A stretch of 59,871 nucleotides of DNA from Clostridiales bacterium (GCA_023663185.1 JAMPHY010000018.1:1-59871), one strand, 5' to 3'. Counted from the stretch's first letter, positions 17,407 to 26,363 are shown. The notes: generated by a model from the sequence alone, not told the origin. Numbers and translations: made by a program.

Positions 17407-18242
17407 CAATAGATGAGATAAAGTCATACTTTCAAGACAATTTTTATGTGGAGAGATTAACTTCTAAAGCTGAGAATAAAAACTTAATCAAGGCTTTTGA
17501 GGCACCAAAAAAAGGGATTATGCTGGAATGGTATCTCCACCAAAAAGCATGGAACGATGATTTAGAAGGCGAAACGAAGGTTTATTTGATTAAGGATAAA
17601 AATGACTTTTTAGTTGCCTTCTTTTCTATCAAATGTGGTCTTTTGTATGACAGCCATGAGTATGAAAAATTAAAGGGTGATGAGCTTGAATTTGTAAATT
17701 TAGTAATTGAACAGTATGAAATGAATCTTTCTGATAAAGATGATATTATACAGGCTTATTATGTATGCTATGAACAAATCACTGATGAACGGAAAGATAA
17801 GTTATTGGAGATTGCTTACCAGAGATACTATGCTGCAGAGGAAGAGAGAACATCAAATGATGGTCGTTATATTAAAAGAGTGCATGAAACTTTTTCTGCA
17901 ATGGAAATAGCCCATTTTTGTAAGAATATTCATTATAAATATAACATAGATGATATGCAAGGCGTTTCTCTAGGAGCAGGTCTGTTTTGGGAAAAAATCA
18001 TTCCTAAGATTAAGGAAGCAATATGTATAGTGGGCTGTAAGTATTTATATTTGTTTGCAGCAGATAATTCTGATTACGAACAAGTAAGGTCTTTAATAAG
18101 ATATTATAAAGATGATTTTAAATTTGATGAGATTCAAGGCTTAATGATTATTAAGCCCGATTATGATAGTAAATGTCAGGCAATGATTCAAGATGTATCT
18201 GAAATAGAGCGAGATAGCATTGCATTTTGGGCAAGATATTAA
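17403..18242 (+). CDS. Putative toxin partner of the Panacea protein, GNAT-like C-terminus
   Basis: A 279-residue cytosolic protein with no signal or membrane segment. It is more AT-rich and Lys-rich than its surroundings. The end (about 205-270), with CKYLYLFAADN followed by a helix, YYK and a strand segment FDEIQGLMIIKP, looks like the last strands of a GNAT acetyltransferase fold. I do not see a clear acetyl-CoA pyrophosphate loop, so the enzyme call is tentative. It overlaps the Panacea gene by 4 bp. Position as second gene of such a pair predicts a toxin. It could instead be an unrelated accessory factor. Confidence 0.6.
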   Translation: MTIDEIKSYFQDNFYVERLTSKAENKNLIKAFEAPKKGIMLEWYLHQKAWNDDLEGETKVYLIKDKNDFLVAFFSIKCGLLYDSHEYEKLKGDELEFVNLVIEQYEMNLSDKDDIIQAYYVCYEQITDERKDKLLEIAYQRYYAAEEERTSNDGRYIKRVHETFSAMEIAHFCKNIHYKYNIDDMQGVSLGAGLFWEKIIPKIKEAICIVGCKYLYLFAADNSDYEQVRSLIRYYKDDFKFDEIQGLMIIKPDYDSKCQAMIQDVSEIERDSIAFWARY

Positions 18243-18280
18243 GAAAAAGGATTAAATATTACATAGTGTTATTATGATAA

Positions 18281-18317
18281 AAGGCGCATGGTTTATAGTT
18301 TGTAATCTATGCGCCTT
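18281..18317 (+). terminator. Stem-loop terminator after the toxin-antitoxin pair
   Basis: AAGGCGCAT (18281-18289) and ATGCGCCTT (18309-18317) form a perfect 9-bp stem with a 19-base loop, 38 bp after the putative toxin stop. The tail GATTGAATTGTG is not T-rich, so efficiency is uncertain. Confidence 0.55.
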
Positions 18318-18387
18318 GATTGAATTGTGCTTAAGGCATTATTTACATGAAAAGCAATGAATAATTTTCCCCCAAATGAAACACTTT

Positions 18388-18431
18388 TGATACAATTATG
18401 ATGCAACTTTGATGCAATTATCATTTACAAT
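18388..18431 (+). promoter_or_regulatory. Three tandem 11-bp direct repeats abutting a -10: activator-type promoter
   Basis: TGATACAATTA (18388-18398), TGATGCAACTT (18399-18409) and TGATGCAATTA (18410-18420) follow one another without a gap. TACAAT (18426-18431) is a good -10, while the sequence 17 bases upstream of it (GCAACT, 18403-18408) is a poor -35 lying inside the repeats. One repeat per helical turn covering the -35 is the layout of promoters activated by OmpR/PhoB-type regulators. It drives the lipoprotein gene at 18464. The regulator is not in the window. Confidence 0.65.
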
Positions 18432-18463
18432 AATGGTACAAACATCAAAGAGGGGGCAACATT

Positions 18464-19396
18464 ATGTGGAAAAAGAAAAATAAAACGGCAACCGTATGCC
18501 TAAGCCTTGTATCTGCGGCAGTCTGCCTTATGCTTGGCGGCTGCGGGGGCATGGGAGCGCCTAAAGGCTATACGGACTATACCGTGGAAAAGAAACAGTA
18601 TGTGGACGAGTATACGGAGCAGTATGATTATTGGGACGTAATTACTGTGGAATATCCGGTTCTGTCGGGGATTGAGGGAGAGCAGACGGAAGAAATTAAT
18701 AAGGCATTTTATGATACGGCGATGGAAATATCGAACTACTGGCATTTTACGCCGGACGAAACCGTTAAGGAGATTCAAGAAGAATATTCAATTTATTGCA
18801 GCGATGTGTCGTGCGATGTTGACTTTCATAGTCAATATCTTATCAGTGTAGGTTTTAATGAAGCATATGCGCCGATTTCGCCTGTATATTATACGAGAAT
18901 GACGCGGCGTAGCGTCAATCTTAATCTTATGACCGGAGAGCAGTATCAGCTTGCCGACATTTTTAGGATAGATGATGATTTCATCTCGCTCTGGTGCGCA
19001 CAGGTGGAGGAAGATGGAATGTACGATGATTTGGTTGTTGATGACGAAGATACGCGCGATACGTTCCTTGCATGGTTTTTGGGAGAAGACGAGGAATCGG
19101 CGGAATATTATATGTTTATGCCCTTCTTTTACATAGATGAAAATAAGGATTTTGTGATTGGCATTTCATGTAATCCGAAGCCGAGCGGGTTTGGAGCGGG
19201 TACGCCGACGGACGATACTTTTTATGTACATTTTGCGGCAGCGGATTTGGAAGCTTACCGCACGGAGTCGGAATTTTGGGAATTATATGATAAATCGGAG
19301 AATACGGGCGAAGTGATTGATTGTGAACTGACGGAAAACATTTGGTTAGGAGAGGACGCAAGCGTATGGAGTTTTTGGGAAGAGAGAGAATGGTAA
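18464..19396 (+). CDS. DUF3298-like lipoprotein
   Basis: A 310-residue lipoprotein: lipobox LGGC with Cys near 27, then an acidic, Tyr-rich mature domain. The segment NLMTGEQYQLADIF and the preceding YYTRMTRRSVNL match the DUF3298/RsiV-like C-terminal fold found in anti-sigma factors and polysaccharide deacetylases. No enzymatic motif is visible, so it probably binds a ligand or partner at the cell surface. GAGGGGG precedes the ATG at 18464. It is the first gene after the triple-repeat promoter and overlaps the LysM gene start by about 30 bp. Confidence 0.8.
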   Translation: MWKKKNKTATVCLSLVSAAVCLMLGGCGGMGAPKGYTDYTVEKKQYVDEYTEQYDYWDVITVEYPVLSGIEGEQTEEINKAFYDTAMEISNYWHFTPDETVKEIQEEYSIYCSDVSCDVDFHSQYLISVGFNEAYAPISPVYYTRMTRRSVNLNLMTGEQYQLADIFRIDDDFISLWCAQVEEDGMYDDLVVDDEDTRDTFLAWFLGEDEESAEYYMFMPFFYIDENKDFVIGISCNPKPSGFGAGTPTDDTFYVHFAAADLEAYRTESEFWELYDKSENTGEVIDCELTENIWLGEDASVWSFWEEREW

Positions 19397-20433
19397 GGAC
19401 CTCGAAAATTGTGAGGACAGCGAAAGCGGTAAGACAATCGGAAATAATTAAAACCGTGACGCTTGTATGTATTCTGGCATTTGCATACAATAATGAGGCG
19501 CAGGCAAAAGAAGCATATGAAACATACGGAATATATTATGATGTGCCTGCGCAAGAACAGGGGAATTATAATATTCTGACGGAAGATTTGGACGAATACG
19601 AGGTTGACGAAGGGGACTGTCTATGGAGCATTGCAGAACAGCTTTTAGGAAACGGCGGCGATTATATGCAGCTTGTCAGGCAGAATGAAGAAGAAATTGA
19701 AAATCCTGATTTGATTTATCCGGGGCAACGGCTTGAAGTGAAAAGGAATGTCTATGTCAAAAAACGGACGGGAGTAAACGGCATTAGGACGCCGGAATAT
19801 CGACATGGAATGCCTGTGGATTGGGCTTTTGGGGTTCTTGGAGAGGGTGAAGCCTATGCAAACGACGCTTTTTATGATAGACAATCCGATGCGGCGGTAG
19901 TCTGCCTTTTGCATGATAAAGAAAATGCGGGTGTAAAAAGCATGGCGGATTGGGAGAATGTTAAGAAGCTGATTACGGATTATGTGAAAAAGAATTATAA
20001 GACGCAGGTTTCTGATTTGGAATTTCACAAATATAGCGCTAAGAGCGGAACGGATATTTATATGTTTTCGTATTGTTATACTATTGACGGTGTGAAGTAT
20101 GGATATACGGGCAGTTTGGATATTCATGTCTGTCACGCGGTTTGCCAAACCGAGCATATTCAGGCGGAGTTTACGGGATTTCAGACGGACGAAGACATTG
20201 AGGGCGTCGTGCTATATATGGCGGGAAGCTTTGAAGAACTTGTGGAAGAGAAAGATACGGACTTTTCTGTGAATGACTATAATGTTGTGGTGACGCCTTC
20301 GGAAGAGTGGACGGTTAAAGGAATCCACAATCCGTTTGCATGGATTGAAAATTATTATGATGGTATTTTCAGGCAGGCGTCAAATCAGCCGGAAGAAAAG
20401 AAGAGTGCAAAAGAGCGGATTTTGGGCAGATAA
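19366..20433 (+). CDS. Secreted LysM-domain protein
   Basis: A 355-residue protein: basic N-terminus, a hydrophobic segment (about residues 27-43) ending in an AQA-type cleavage region, a linker, then one LysM domain (about 70-125; YEVDEGDCLWSIAEQLLG ... NPDLIYPGQRLEV). The remaining 230 residues form an unrecognised alpha/beta domain. LysM binds peptidoglycan glycans, so the protein should sit in the cell wall. I chose the ATG at 19366, which has TAGGAGAGG ten bases upstream; other starts at 19342 (TTG) and 19390 are possible. It overlaps the lipoprotein gene end, so the two are coupled. Confidence 0.8.
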   Translation: MEFLGRERMVRTSKIVRTAKAVRQSEIIKTVTLVCILAFAYNNEAQAKEAYETYGIYYDVPAQEQGNYNILTEDLDEYEVDEGDCLWSIAEQLLGNGGDYMQLVRQNEEEIENPDLIYPGQRLEVKRNVYVKKRTGVNGIRTPEYRHGMPVDWAFGVLGEGEAYANDAFYDRQSDAAVVCLLHDKENAGVKSMADWENVKKLITDYVKKNYKTQVSDLEFHKYSAKSGTDIYMFSYCYTIDGVKYGYTGSLDIHVCHAVCQTEHIQAEFTGFQTDEDIEGVVLYMAGSFEELVEEKDTDFSVNDYNVVVTPSEEWTVKGIHNPFAWIENYYDGIFRQASNQPEEKKSAKERILGR

Positions 20434-20440
20434 GTATACA

Positions 20441-20478
20441 AAGGCAGATTGTAAGTTTTCTATCTGCCTTGATTTTTA
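20441..20478 (+). terminator. Intrinsic terminator after the LysM gene
   Basis: AAGGCAGA (20441-20448) and TCTGCCTT (20463-20470) form an 8-bp stem followed by GATTTTTA. Confidence 0.7.
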
Positions 20479-20526
20479 TATTAAAAAAGTGTAATATTCG
20501 TATATAAAATATAGGGAGGCAACAAT

Positions 20527-21591
20527 ATGTATTCTACTTTTAAACAACAGCGGCATTTTGCAATCCGTAAATGGCTTTATAGTTTTATTTTGGTACTCGC
20601 ATTGTCGCTTCAAGTAAGTATCTCGGCACACGCCGTAGAGTTTACGGTCACTGAAGCAAGCGCTGTAATCTATACTGCGGTTGACTCCGGCTGTTATCTC
20701 GAACCCGATGCGTCGTCTGCGCTGGTTGCTGCGCTGCCTGCCGGTACGCCTGTGCAAGTCACGGGTATCACTTCTAATGGCTGGCTCCGTATCGAAGCTG
20801 GCGGCGTTTTCTACATATCGGGCGACGCTATGGCGCAGAATGCCGGAACAACGCCTGCGCCAAGTACTGTAACTGTTCCTACCCCGCAGTATAAGGACAG
20901 CGTGGAATATACAGTTACTTCAATGGAAAGCGCCAATGCAGCGCGCGCTGATGCAATCTCTAAGCATGCGTCTCGTATTGTGCTGCATAATAAAGGAGTT
21001 GACAATAACGCGCTTCTTAACTTATTTTACGGCGTTCCGGCTGAGCCTGTTGGTGATTATTCTATGGCAAATATTTATGGGGTAAGTATCAGTTATAACT
21101 CAAAGGATGCTACAATCAATTATAGGTATCTGAGTACCATTGAGGAAGAGCTATATACAGACGCAACTGTTGCGCAGCTTGTCCCACAGTTTAATACTGG
21201 CTCTACCTATGATAAAATCAAGGCTGTACATGATTACATATGTAATACGGTATCATATTCCTATGAGACTGCAGCCGGAACCGCATATTTTCAATCCGCA
21301 TACGACGCATTGTATTATAAGACCACTGTCTGTACGGGATATGCGCTGCTTTTTCAGAAATTCATGGACTACATGGGGATTCCCTGTTATGTAGCAAGCG
21401 GAACTGTGAATGGAGTTGGACACGCATGGAATATTGTCAACATTGACGGTCAGTGGTATTATATTGACTGCACTAATGACGATCAGGACTACGGAATCTC
21501 TCGCCACAACTTCCTCAAAGGAGCTTCATGGGCAGGGGGAAGCTCGGAGTGGGGTGGCGTTCCCATCAGCGCCTCTGATTATAAGCGTTGA
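20527..21591 (+). CDS. Secreted SH3-like / transglutaminase-like protein
   Basis: A 354-residue secreted protein: signal peptide (about 1-38, ending SAHA), a bacterial SH3-type domain (about 40-100; AVIYTAVDSGCYLEPDASS), a Thr/Pro linker, then a transglutaminase-like domain (about 130-350) with Cys in TTVCTGYALLF, His in GVGHAWNIV and Asp in YYIDCTNDD. The intact triad suggests a cysteine peptidase or cross-linking enzyme working in the wall. GGGAGG precedes the ATG at 20527, and it is separated from the LysM gene by a terminator, so it should have its own promoter. Confidence 0.88.
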   Translation: MYSTFKQQRHFAIRKWLYSFILVLALSLQVSISAHAVEFTVTEASAVIYTAVDSGCYLEPDASSALVAALPAGTPVQVTGITSNGWLRIEAGGVFYISGDAMAQNAGTTPAPSTVTVPTPQYKDSVEYTVTSMESANAARADAISKHASRIVLHNKGVDNNALLNLFYGVPAEPVGDYSMANIYGVSISYNSKDATINYRYLSTIEEELYTDATVAQLVPQFNTGSTYDKIKAVHDYICNTVSYSYETAAGTAYFQSAYDALYYKTTVCTGYALLFQKFMDYMGIPCYVASGTVNGVGHAWNIVNIDGQWYYIDCTNDDQDYGISRHNFLKGASWAGGSSEWGGVPISASDYKR

Positions 21592-21635
21592 TAAGGCACC
21601 TATATCTTGTTAAAAAATAAATATTGAGACAATAT

Positions 21636-21675
21636 GCCAGCTTCTTTCTAATTCGTTAGGAGCCGGCTATATTTT
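21636..21675 (+). terminator. Terminator after the SH3/transglutaminase gene
   Basis: GCCAGCT (21636-21642) pairs with AGCCGGC (21661-21667), one mismatch, around a smaller CTAA/TTAG stem. TATATTTT follows. Confidence 0.55.
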
Positions 21676-21688
21676 ACTCCTTTTTATC

Positions 21689-21724
21689 TTTACATGGAAA
21701 ATATTTCTATGGTAATATAGAAAT
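21689..21724 (+). promoter_or_regulatory. glgC promoter overlapped by an 8-6-8 dyad
   Basis: TTTACA (21689-21694), an 18-base spacer and TAATAT (21713-21718). A perfect inverted repeat, ATTTCTAT (21703-21710) and ATAGAAAT (21717-21724) spaced by 6 bases, overlaps the -10. It could be an operator; the cognate regulator is unknown. A second TATAAT lies at 21730-21735. Confidence 0.5.
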
Positions 21725-21754
21725 ATGAGTATAATAAATTAAGGGGGTAAAACT

Positions 21755-22963
21755 ATGGCAAAGGAAATGATTGCAATGCTTCTTGCAGGCGGACAAGGTT
21801 CACGTCTGTACGCGCTGACAGAGAAGCTTGCGAAACCGGCAGTTCCGTTTGGCGGTAAATACCGTATTATCGATTTTCCGCTTTCTAACTGCGTGAATTC
21901 CGGTATTGATACGGTGGGTATTCTGACTCAGTATCAGCCGTTAGTGTTGAATGAGTATATCGGAAACGGACAACCGTGGGATTTGGACCGTCTTTATGGG
22001 GGAGTACGGGTTCTGCCGCCTTATCAGAAGGCTGAAAAGTCAGACTGGTATAAGGGTACGGCAAATGCAATTTACCAAAATCTATCATTTATCGAGAGAT
22101 ATGATCCTGAGTATGTGATTATTCTTTCGGGAGACCAGATATGCAAGCAGGATTACAGCGATTTTCTTCGTTTCCATAAGGAAAAGAACGCGGAGTTCAG
22201 CGTAGCCGTTATGGAGGTTCCGTGGGAAGAGGCTTCACGTTTCGGCTTGATGGTAGCGGACGAAGACGACAGAATTACAGAATTTCAGGAGAAACCAAAG
22301 GAGCCTAAGTCGAATCTTGCTTCAATGGGTATATATATTTTTAATTGGGATATTTTAAAGAAATATCTTGAAGAGGACGAAGCGGATCCTAATTCGGAGA
22401 ACGATTTCGGTAATAATATCATTCCTAATCTTTTAAGGGACAATAGAAGAATGTACGCATACCATTTCAGCGGCTATTGGAAGGACGTCGGAACTATCTC
22501 GTCTTTGTGGGAAGCAAATATGGAGGTTCTCGATCCGGAACACAGCGGAATCAACCTGTTTGATGAAGACTGGAAGATTTATAGCCGCAAGAGCGCGCTG
22601 CCGGGACAGAAGGTGAGTGCGGGAGCGGAAGTCGAGAATTCAATGGTTACGGACGGCTGCCGCATAAAAGGTACGGTAAGGCATTCCATTCTGTTTGAAG
22701 GCGTCAGAGTAGAAAAAGGCGCATTGATTGAAGACGCGGTTGTTATGGGTAACACCGTAATTAAGGCGGGCGCGGTGGTACGCCACTGTATAGTTGCGGA
22801 AAATGTAACAATCGGCGAGAATGCGATAGTAGGAGCCATGCCGTCGGGAGAAAGTAACGATGTTGCAACAATCGGCGCGGGCATTACGATTGGAGACAAT
22901 GCGGTGGTAGGTCCGAAGGCTATGGTAAATAAAGATGTGAAAGGCGGTGAAGAAGTATGCTGA
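21755..22963 (+). CDS. glgC: Glucose-1-phosphate adenylyltransferase, catalytic subunit
   Basis: A 402-residue ADP-glucose pyrophosphorylase: nucleotidyltransferase domain (about 1-260) with the pyrophosphorylase signature [14 protein letters not shown] and [15 protein letters not shown], substrate segment [10 protein letters not shown], then a left-handed beta-helix (about 290-400) with hexapeptide repeats. Makes ADP-glucose from ATP and glucose 1-phosphate, the committed step of glycogen synthesis, in the cytosol. AAGGGGG precedes the ATG at 21755. It overlaps glgD by 7 bp, as in Bacillus and Clostridia, where the two form a heteromer. Confidence 0.97.
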   Translation: MAKEMIAMLLAGGQGSRLYALTEKLAKPAVPFGGKYRIIDFPLSNCVNSGIDTVGILTQYQPLVLNEYIGNGQPWDLDRLYGGVRVLPPYQKAEKSDWYKGTANAIYQNLSFIERYDPEYVIILSGDQICKQDYSDFLRFHKEKNAEFSVAVMEVPWEEASRFGLMVADEDDRITEFQEKPKEPKSNLASMGIYIFNWDILKKYLEEDEADPNSENDFGNNIIPNLLRDNRRMYAYHFSGYWKDVGTISSLWEANMEVLDPEHSGINLFDEDWKIYSRKSALPGQKVSAGAEVENSMVTDGCRIKGTVRHSILFEGVRVEKGALIEDAVVMGNTVIKAGAVVRHCIVAENVTIGENAIVGAMPSGESNDVATIGAGITIGDNAVVGPKAMVNKDVKGGEEVC

Positions 22964-24099
22964 ATTCAGATATGAGCGCTCTCGGTATTATTTTCCCAAA
23001 CAGTTATGATGCATTGGTTCCGGAGCTTGTCAATGTCAGGCTGATGGCATCGATTCCTTTCGCTAGCCGTTATCGTATGATAGATTTTATCTTATCCAGC
23101 ATGACGCACTGTAATATAGGAAATGTTTCCATCATGGTAAATAACAACTATCATTCGCTTATGGACCATCTTGGCTCAGGCAGGGAGTGGGATTTAGTGC
23201 GTAAAAACGGGGGCTTAAACATATTCCCGCCCTTTGCGGAGAAGACTTCCAAGCCGTATATCGGACGTGTTGAAGCGTTAGCGGGTATCCTGAATTTCTT
23301 AAAGGACCAGAAGGAAAAATATGTGATTATGACGGATACCAATATAGCCGTTAATTTCGATTTTAAGGCGATGATACAGGCGCATATCGACAGCGGGGCG
23401 GACGTTACAATCGCGTATAATGAGCAGGAGCTGCCGCTTGGCTTTGTTACGGCACAATTAGATGACAAGTGTTATTATTACACTTTTGAAATTGAGAATG
23501 ACAGAGTCACGAAAATATATGTTAATCCGCAGGATTTAGGGGTACAAAATTTCTCCATGAATATATATGTAATAGAACGCGAGCTTTTAATTGATATGAT
23601 TAATACGGCGTTTATACATGGACAGCATTATTTTGAGCGTGATGTACTGCTTCCGCTGCTTAGTAAGCTTAATGTCCATGCTTACAGGTATGACGGATAT
23701 GTGGCGCGTATCAGCGATATGAAGAGTTATTTTGATGAAAATATGAAGCTTTTGGACGAGTATAATCTGGACGCACTGTTTTCAGGGGCGCCGATTTATA
23801 CGAAGCTTCACGGCGGCGATCCGACCAGATATATCGATGGATCGAAGGTACAGGAGGTTATGGCTGCCGACGGCTGCGTTATTGAGGGCGAGGTAGAGAA
23901 CAGCGTGCTGTTCCGTGGAGTAAAAATCGCCAAAGGCGCGAAGGTTAAGAACTGCGTGCTTATGCAGGGCACGGAAGTAGGAGCGGGCGCGAATATTGAA
24001 TATCTTGTTACTGATAAGAATGTCATTATTTCAGCCGGCAAGGAAATGAAGGGAACTGATACATTCCCTGTTTATATCGGTAAGTCGCAGACGGTATAG
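22957..24099 (+). CDS. glgD: GlgD, regulatory subunit of ADP-glucose pyrophosphorylase
   Basis: A 380-residue paralogue of GlgC with the same two domains, but the glycine-rich pyrophosphorylase signature is replaced ([15 protein letters not shown]), as expected of the non-catalytic GlgD. It raises GlgC activity in a GlgC/GlgD complex. Its start overlaps the glgC stop by 7 bp, giving coupled translation. No glgA, glgB or glgP lies in the window, so the rest of the pathway is elsewhere. Confidence 0.95.
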   Translation: MLNSDMSALGIIFPNSYDALVPELVNVRLMASIPFASRYRMIDFILSSMTHCNIGNVSIMVNNNYHSLMDHLGSGREWDLVRKNGGLNIFPPFAEKTSKPYIGRVEALAGILNFLKDQKEKYVIMTDTNIAVNFDFKAMIQAHIDSGADVTIAYNEQELPLGFVTAQLDDKCYYYTFEIENDRVTKIYVNPQDLGVQNFSMNIYVIERELLIDMINTAFIHGQHYFERDVLLPLLSKLNVHAYRYDGYVARISDMKSYFDENMKLLDEYNLDALFSGAPIYTKLHGGDPTRYIDGSKVQEVMAADGCVIEGEVENSVLFRGVKIAKGAKVKNCVLMQGTEVGAGANIEYLVTDKNVIISAGKEMKGTDTFPVYIGKSQTV

Positions 24100-24113
24100 A
24101 AAACGGATTTCAC

Positions 24114-24147
24114 ACAGGGGGCATTTCCGTAAGGATTTGTCCCCTGT
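24114..24147 (+). other. Hairpin between glgD and the Gre-factor gene
   Basis: ACAGGGG (24114-24120) pairs with CCCCTGT (24141-24147). The following bases are ATTTGAG, so there is no good T-tract. It could be a weak terminator or a leader hairpin; the ribosome site for the next gene begins a few bases downstream. Confidence 0.45.
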
Positions 24148-24167
24148 ATTTGAGAAGGGGTGCATCT

Positions 24168-24671
24168 ATGAATAATGAATTAACTAAGCAGGATATCGAG
24201 AAGATGCAGAAAGAAATAGAATACAGAAAGCTTGTGGTTCGCAAGGAAGCGCTTGAAGATGTGAAAGCAGCACGTGCGCATGGGGATTTGAGCGAGAATT
24301 TTGAGTACCATGCAGCTAAGAAGGTGAAGAACCAAAACGAGAGCAGAATCCGCTACCTTGAAAAAATGATAAAAACAGCCGTTATTGTATCCGATGAATC
24401 CGCTGAGGACGAGGTCGGAATGAATAATACGGTAGAGGTGTTTTTTGAAGAAGATGGAATATCTGAGAAGTATAAGCTTGTGACGACCGTAAGGGCAGAT
24501 TCACTTAATAGTCTTATCAGTACGGAATCGCCGCTGGGAAAAGCTTTGCTTGGACATAAAGTTGGGGACAGGGTGTATATAAAGGTAAATGACAGTTACG
24601 GATATTATGTTATAATAAAATCAATAGAGAATACGGTGGACGATGGAAGCGATAAGCTGAGAAGTTTTTAG
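24168..24671 (+). CDS. GreA/GreB-family transcript cleavage factor
   Basis: A 167-residue protein: N-terminal coiled-coil hairpin (about 1-80) with the tip motif HGDLSENFEYHAAK carrying the acidic Asp/Glu pair that chelates metal in the polymerase channel, and a C-terminal FKBP-like domain (about 85-160; SPLGKALLGHKVGDRVYI). Gre factors rescue backtracked RNA polymerase by stimulating RNA cleavage. It is slightly longer and more divergent than standard 158-residue GreA, so it may be a paralogue. The ATG at 24168 has AAGGGG eight bases upstream. Confidence 0.88.
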   Translation: MNNELTKQDIEKMQKEIEYRKLVVRKEALEDVKAARAHGDLSENFEYHAAKKVKNQNESRIRYLEKMIKTAVIVSDESAEDEVGMNNTVEVFFEEDGISEKYKLVTTVRADSLNSLISTESPLGKALLGHKVGDRVYIKVNDSYGYYVIIKSIENTVDDGSDKLRSF

Positions 24672-24742
24672 GTGACAGTTCATTCATCTGAGTGTTGAGT
24701 TGTTATGTCTTCGGGATAAGTTATGAAAGGAGCAGGTCTTTT

Positions 24743-25231
24743 ATGGTAATACCACAGGGAAATATAAGGATATCAAAATGCGATACTTATCTGAACTGTG
24801 CGGAGGCTTTTGCCTATAGAAGCACGTGCATAAAGCGTAAGTACGGGGCGGTAATAGTAAAAGACGACGCCGTTATTTCCACAGGATACAACGGCTCCCC
24901 GCGGGGCTTTGAAAATTGCTGCGATATCGGCGAATGCCCGCGTATCCCCTTGAATATGCACCAAGGCGAAGGCTACGGAATATGCCGTGCCATTCATGCA
25001 GAGGCGAATGCTTTGTTAAACTGCTCAAGGGAGCAGACTATGGGAGCCGATTTATATTTAGCGGGCGTCAATCCGGAGGACTGTTCTGTGCATAGGGCGA
25101 AGCCCTGTCCGCTATGCGCCAGAATGATTATTCAGGCGGGAATAAATAATGTGATATTAAGGATAGGAGAGGGCGCGGACAACTATACAACAATACCGGC
25201 GAAGGAATTAGAGTGGTATCAATCAAAATAG
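24743..25231 (+). CDS. Deoxycytidylate (dCMP) deaminase family protein
   Basis: A 162-residue zinc-dependent cytidine/dCMP deaminase: CKRKYGAVIVKD-type start (IKRKYGAVIVKD), substrate loop GYNGSPRGFENC, zinc and proton-shuttle motif HAEANALL, and second zinc motif PCPLCARM. The family (ComEB/Dcd-like) converts dCMP to dUMP for thymidylate synthesis in the cytosol. I chose the ATG at 24743 behind AAAGGAG rather than an upstream GTG at 24692. It follows the Gre gene by 71 bp and may share its transcript. Confidence 0.93.
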   Translation: MVIPQGNIRISKCDTYLNCAEAFAYRSTCIKRKYGAVIVKDDAVISTGYNGSPRGFENCCDIGECPRIPLNMHQGEGYGICRAIHAEANALLNCSREQTMGADLYLAGVNPEDCSVHRAKPCPLCARMIIQAGINNVILRIGEGADNYTTIPAKELEWYQSK

Positions 25232-25285
25232 GGCGTGTAAGCGCGGTTTGCAAGTAGATTAACAAGGACGAGAGAGGTATACAGT

Positions 25286-26215
25286 ATGAAGTATAATGAA
25301 GTTCCTTTTGACAAGAGAATCAATGAGAATATCAGAAATTATGCGATGGATAATCTGTATCCGGTGGGTTCGCTTACCGCACATCTTAAAGCGCTTGCGG
25401 CGGTAACGGGCGCAGAGATTTTACTCACGGACAGACACGGGGAAAAGGTAGTCTCGGTGGGCAATTTTGCGGGTTTTACGCCCGATGTCGTAGGAGAACC
25501 CGGAAGAAAGGTGCGCATATATAATAGAACAGTGGCGCATCTGTATGCTAAGACGGACGCGGTAGACGCAGACAGGCTGGAAGATGTGGAAAGAATGTTA
25601 GATACGACGGTTATTATGTTTTCATATATGGGTGAGAAAGCATATCTACACCGGGAATCTTCTATATATATGGACGAACTTGAGGAGAAATTGAACGAGC
25701 GCCATGCAAATGCGGCGTCCGGCGGTAATGAGGACGTTCTTACAGGAGTATACCATAAGTTTTACTTTGAGGAGCGTATGCGTGCTATTGATAACTCCGG
25801 AGTTGTTCCGGTAGCGGTGATTAACGCCAATATCAATGACTGGAAATATGTGAACGATAATTACGGCGACGAGGAAAGCGACCGTCTGATAAAGACAATT
25901 GCGGATATATTGAAAAAGGAAGCTAAGTCCGACTATCTTATAGGGCGCATAGACGGCGATGTGTTCATCATTCTGATACCTATAGCGGAGGACAATGAAG
26001 CCGAAGATTATTGCCGCAGGGTGCAGAAAGCCTGCATGGAATATGAAGACGATATTATTGCACCGTCCGTTGCATGCGGCATAGTATATAAGACCAATGT
26101 AGAAGAAAAAATAGAAGATGTGCTTCCAGACGCGGAATACGAGATGTTTAATAATAAACTTGCAATTAAAAACGCTCCGGGGTACAGGGCACGTCTGGAA
26201 AAGGTGAAATTATAA
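25286..26215 (+). CDS. Degenerate GGDEF-domain protein
   Basis: A 309-residue cytosolic protein. The N-terminal 130 residues look like a small ligand-binding or GAF-like domain. The C-terminal part (about 145-300) is a GGDEF fold (DVLTGVYHKFYFEERM ... VINANINDWKYVNDNYGDEESD). At the active-site loop the sequence is GRIDGDVF where RxGGDEF is expected, so the first Gly and the catalytic Glu are gone. It should not make c-di-GMP; it may bind nucleotide or act as a scaffold. GAGAGG precedes the ATG at 25286. Confidence 0.85.
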   Translation: MKYNEVPFDKRINENIRNYAMDNLYPVGSLTAHLKALAAVTGAEILLTDRHGEKVVSVGNFAGFTPDVVGEPGRKVRIYNRTVAHLYAKTDAVDADRLEDVERMLDTTVIMFSYMGEKAYLHRESSIYMDELEEKLNERHANAASGGNEDVLTGVYHKFYFEERMRAIDNSGVVPVAVINANINDWKYVNDNYGDEESDRLIKTIADILKKEAKSDYLIGRIDGDVFIILIPIAEDNEAEDYCRRVQKACMEYEDDIIAPSVACGIVYKTNVEEKIEDVLPDAEYEMFNNKLAIKNAPGYRARLEKVKL

Positions 26216-26323
26216 AAAAAGTATTAAATCCCATTTTTTGAGAAATGATAAGAAAATAATAGAAAAATTAAGAAAACAAGAGATAAAATGAGATAATACC
26301 CAGAAAAACGTTTCTGCTTACAG

Positions 26324-26352
26324 TTGCAAAGTAAATGTAGGCTGAGTAATAT
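26324..26352 (+). promoter_or_regulatory. groESL promoter
   Basis: TTGCAA (26324-26329), 17 bases, TAATAT (26347-26352). A sigma-A promoter directly upstream of CIRCE. Confidence 0.78.
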
Positions 26353-26363
26353 ATGTTTAATGA

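Noticed and set aside
18388-18420. CRISPR-like repeats
   Set aside because: Only three 11-bp units with no spacers, sitting on a -10; this is a promoter feature.
25960-25985. Active diguanylate cyclase
   Set aside because: The GGDEF motif reads IDGDVF, lacking the catalytic Glu.
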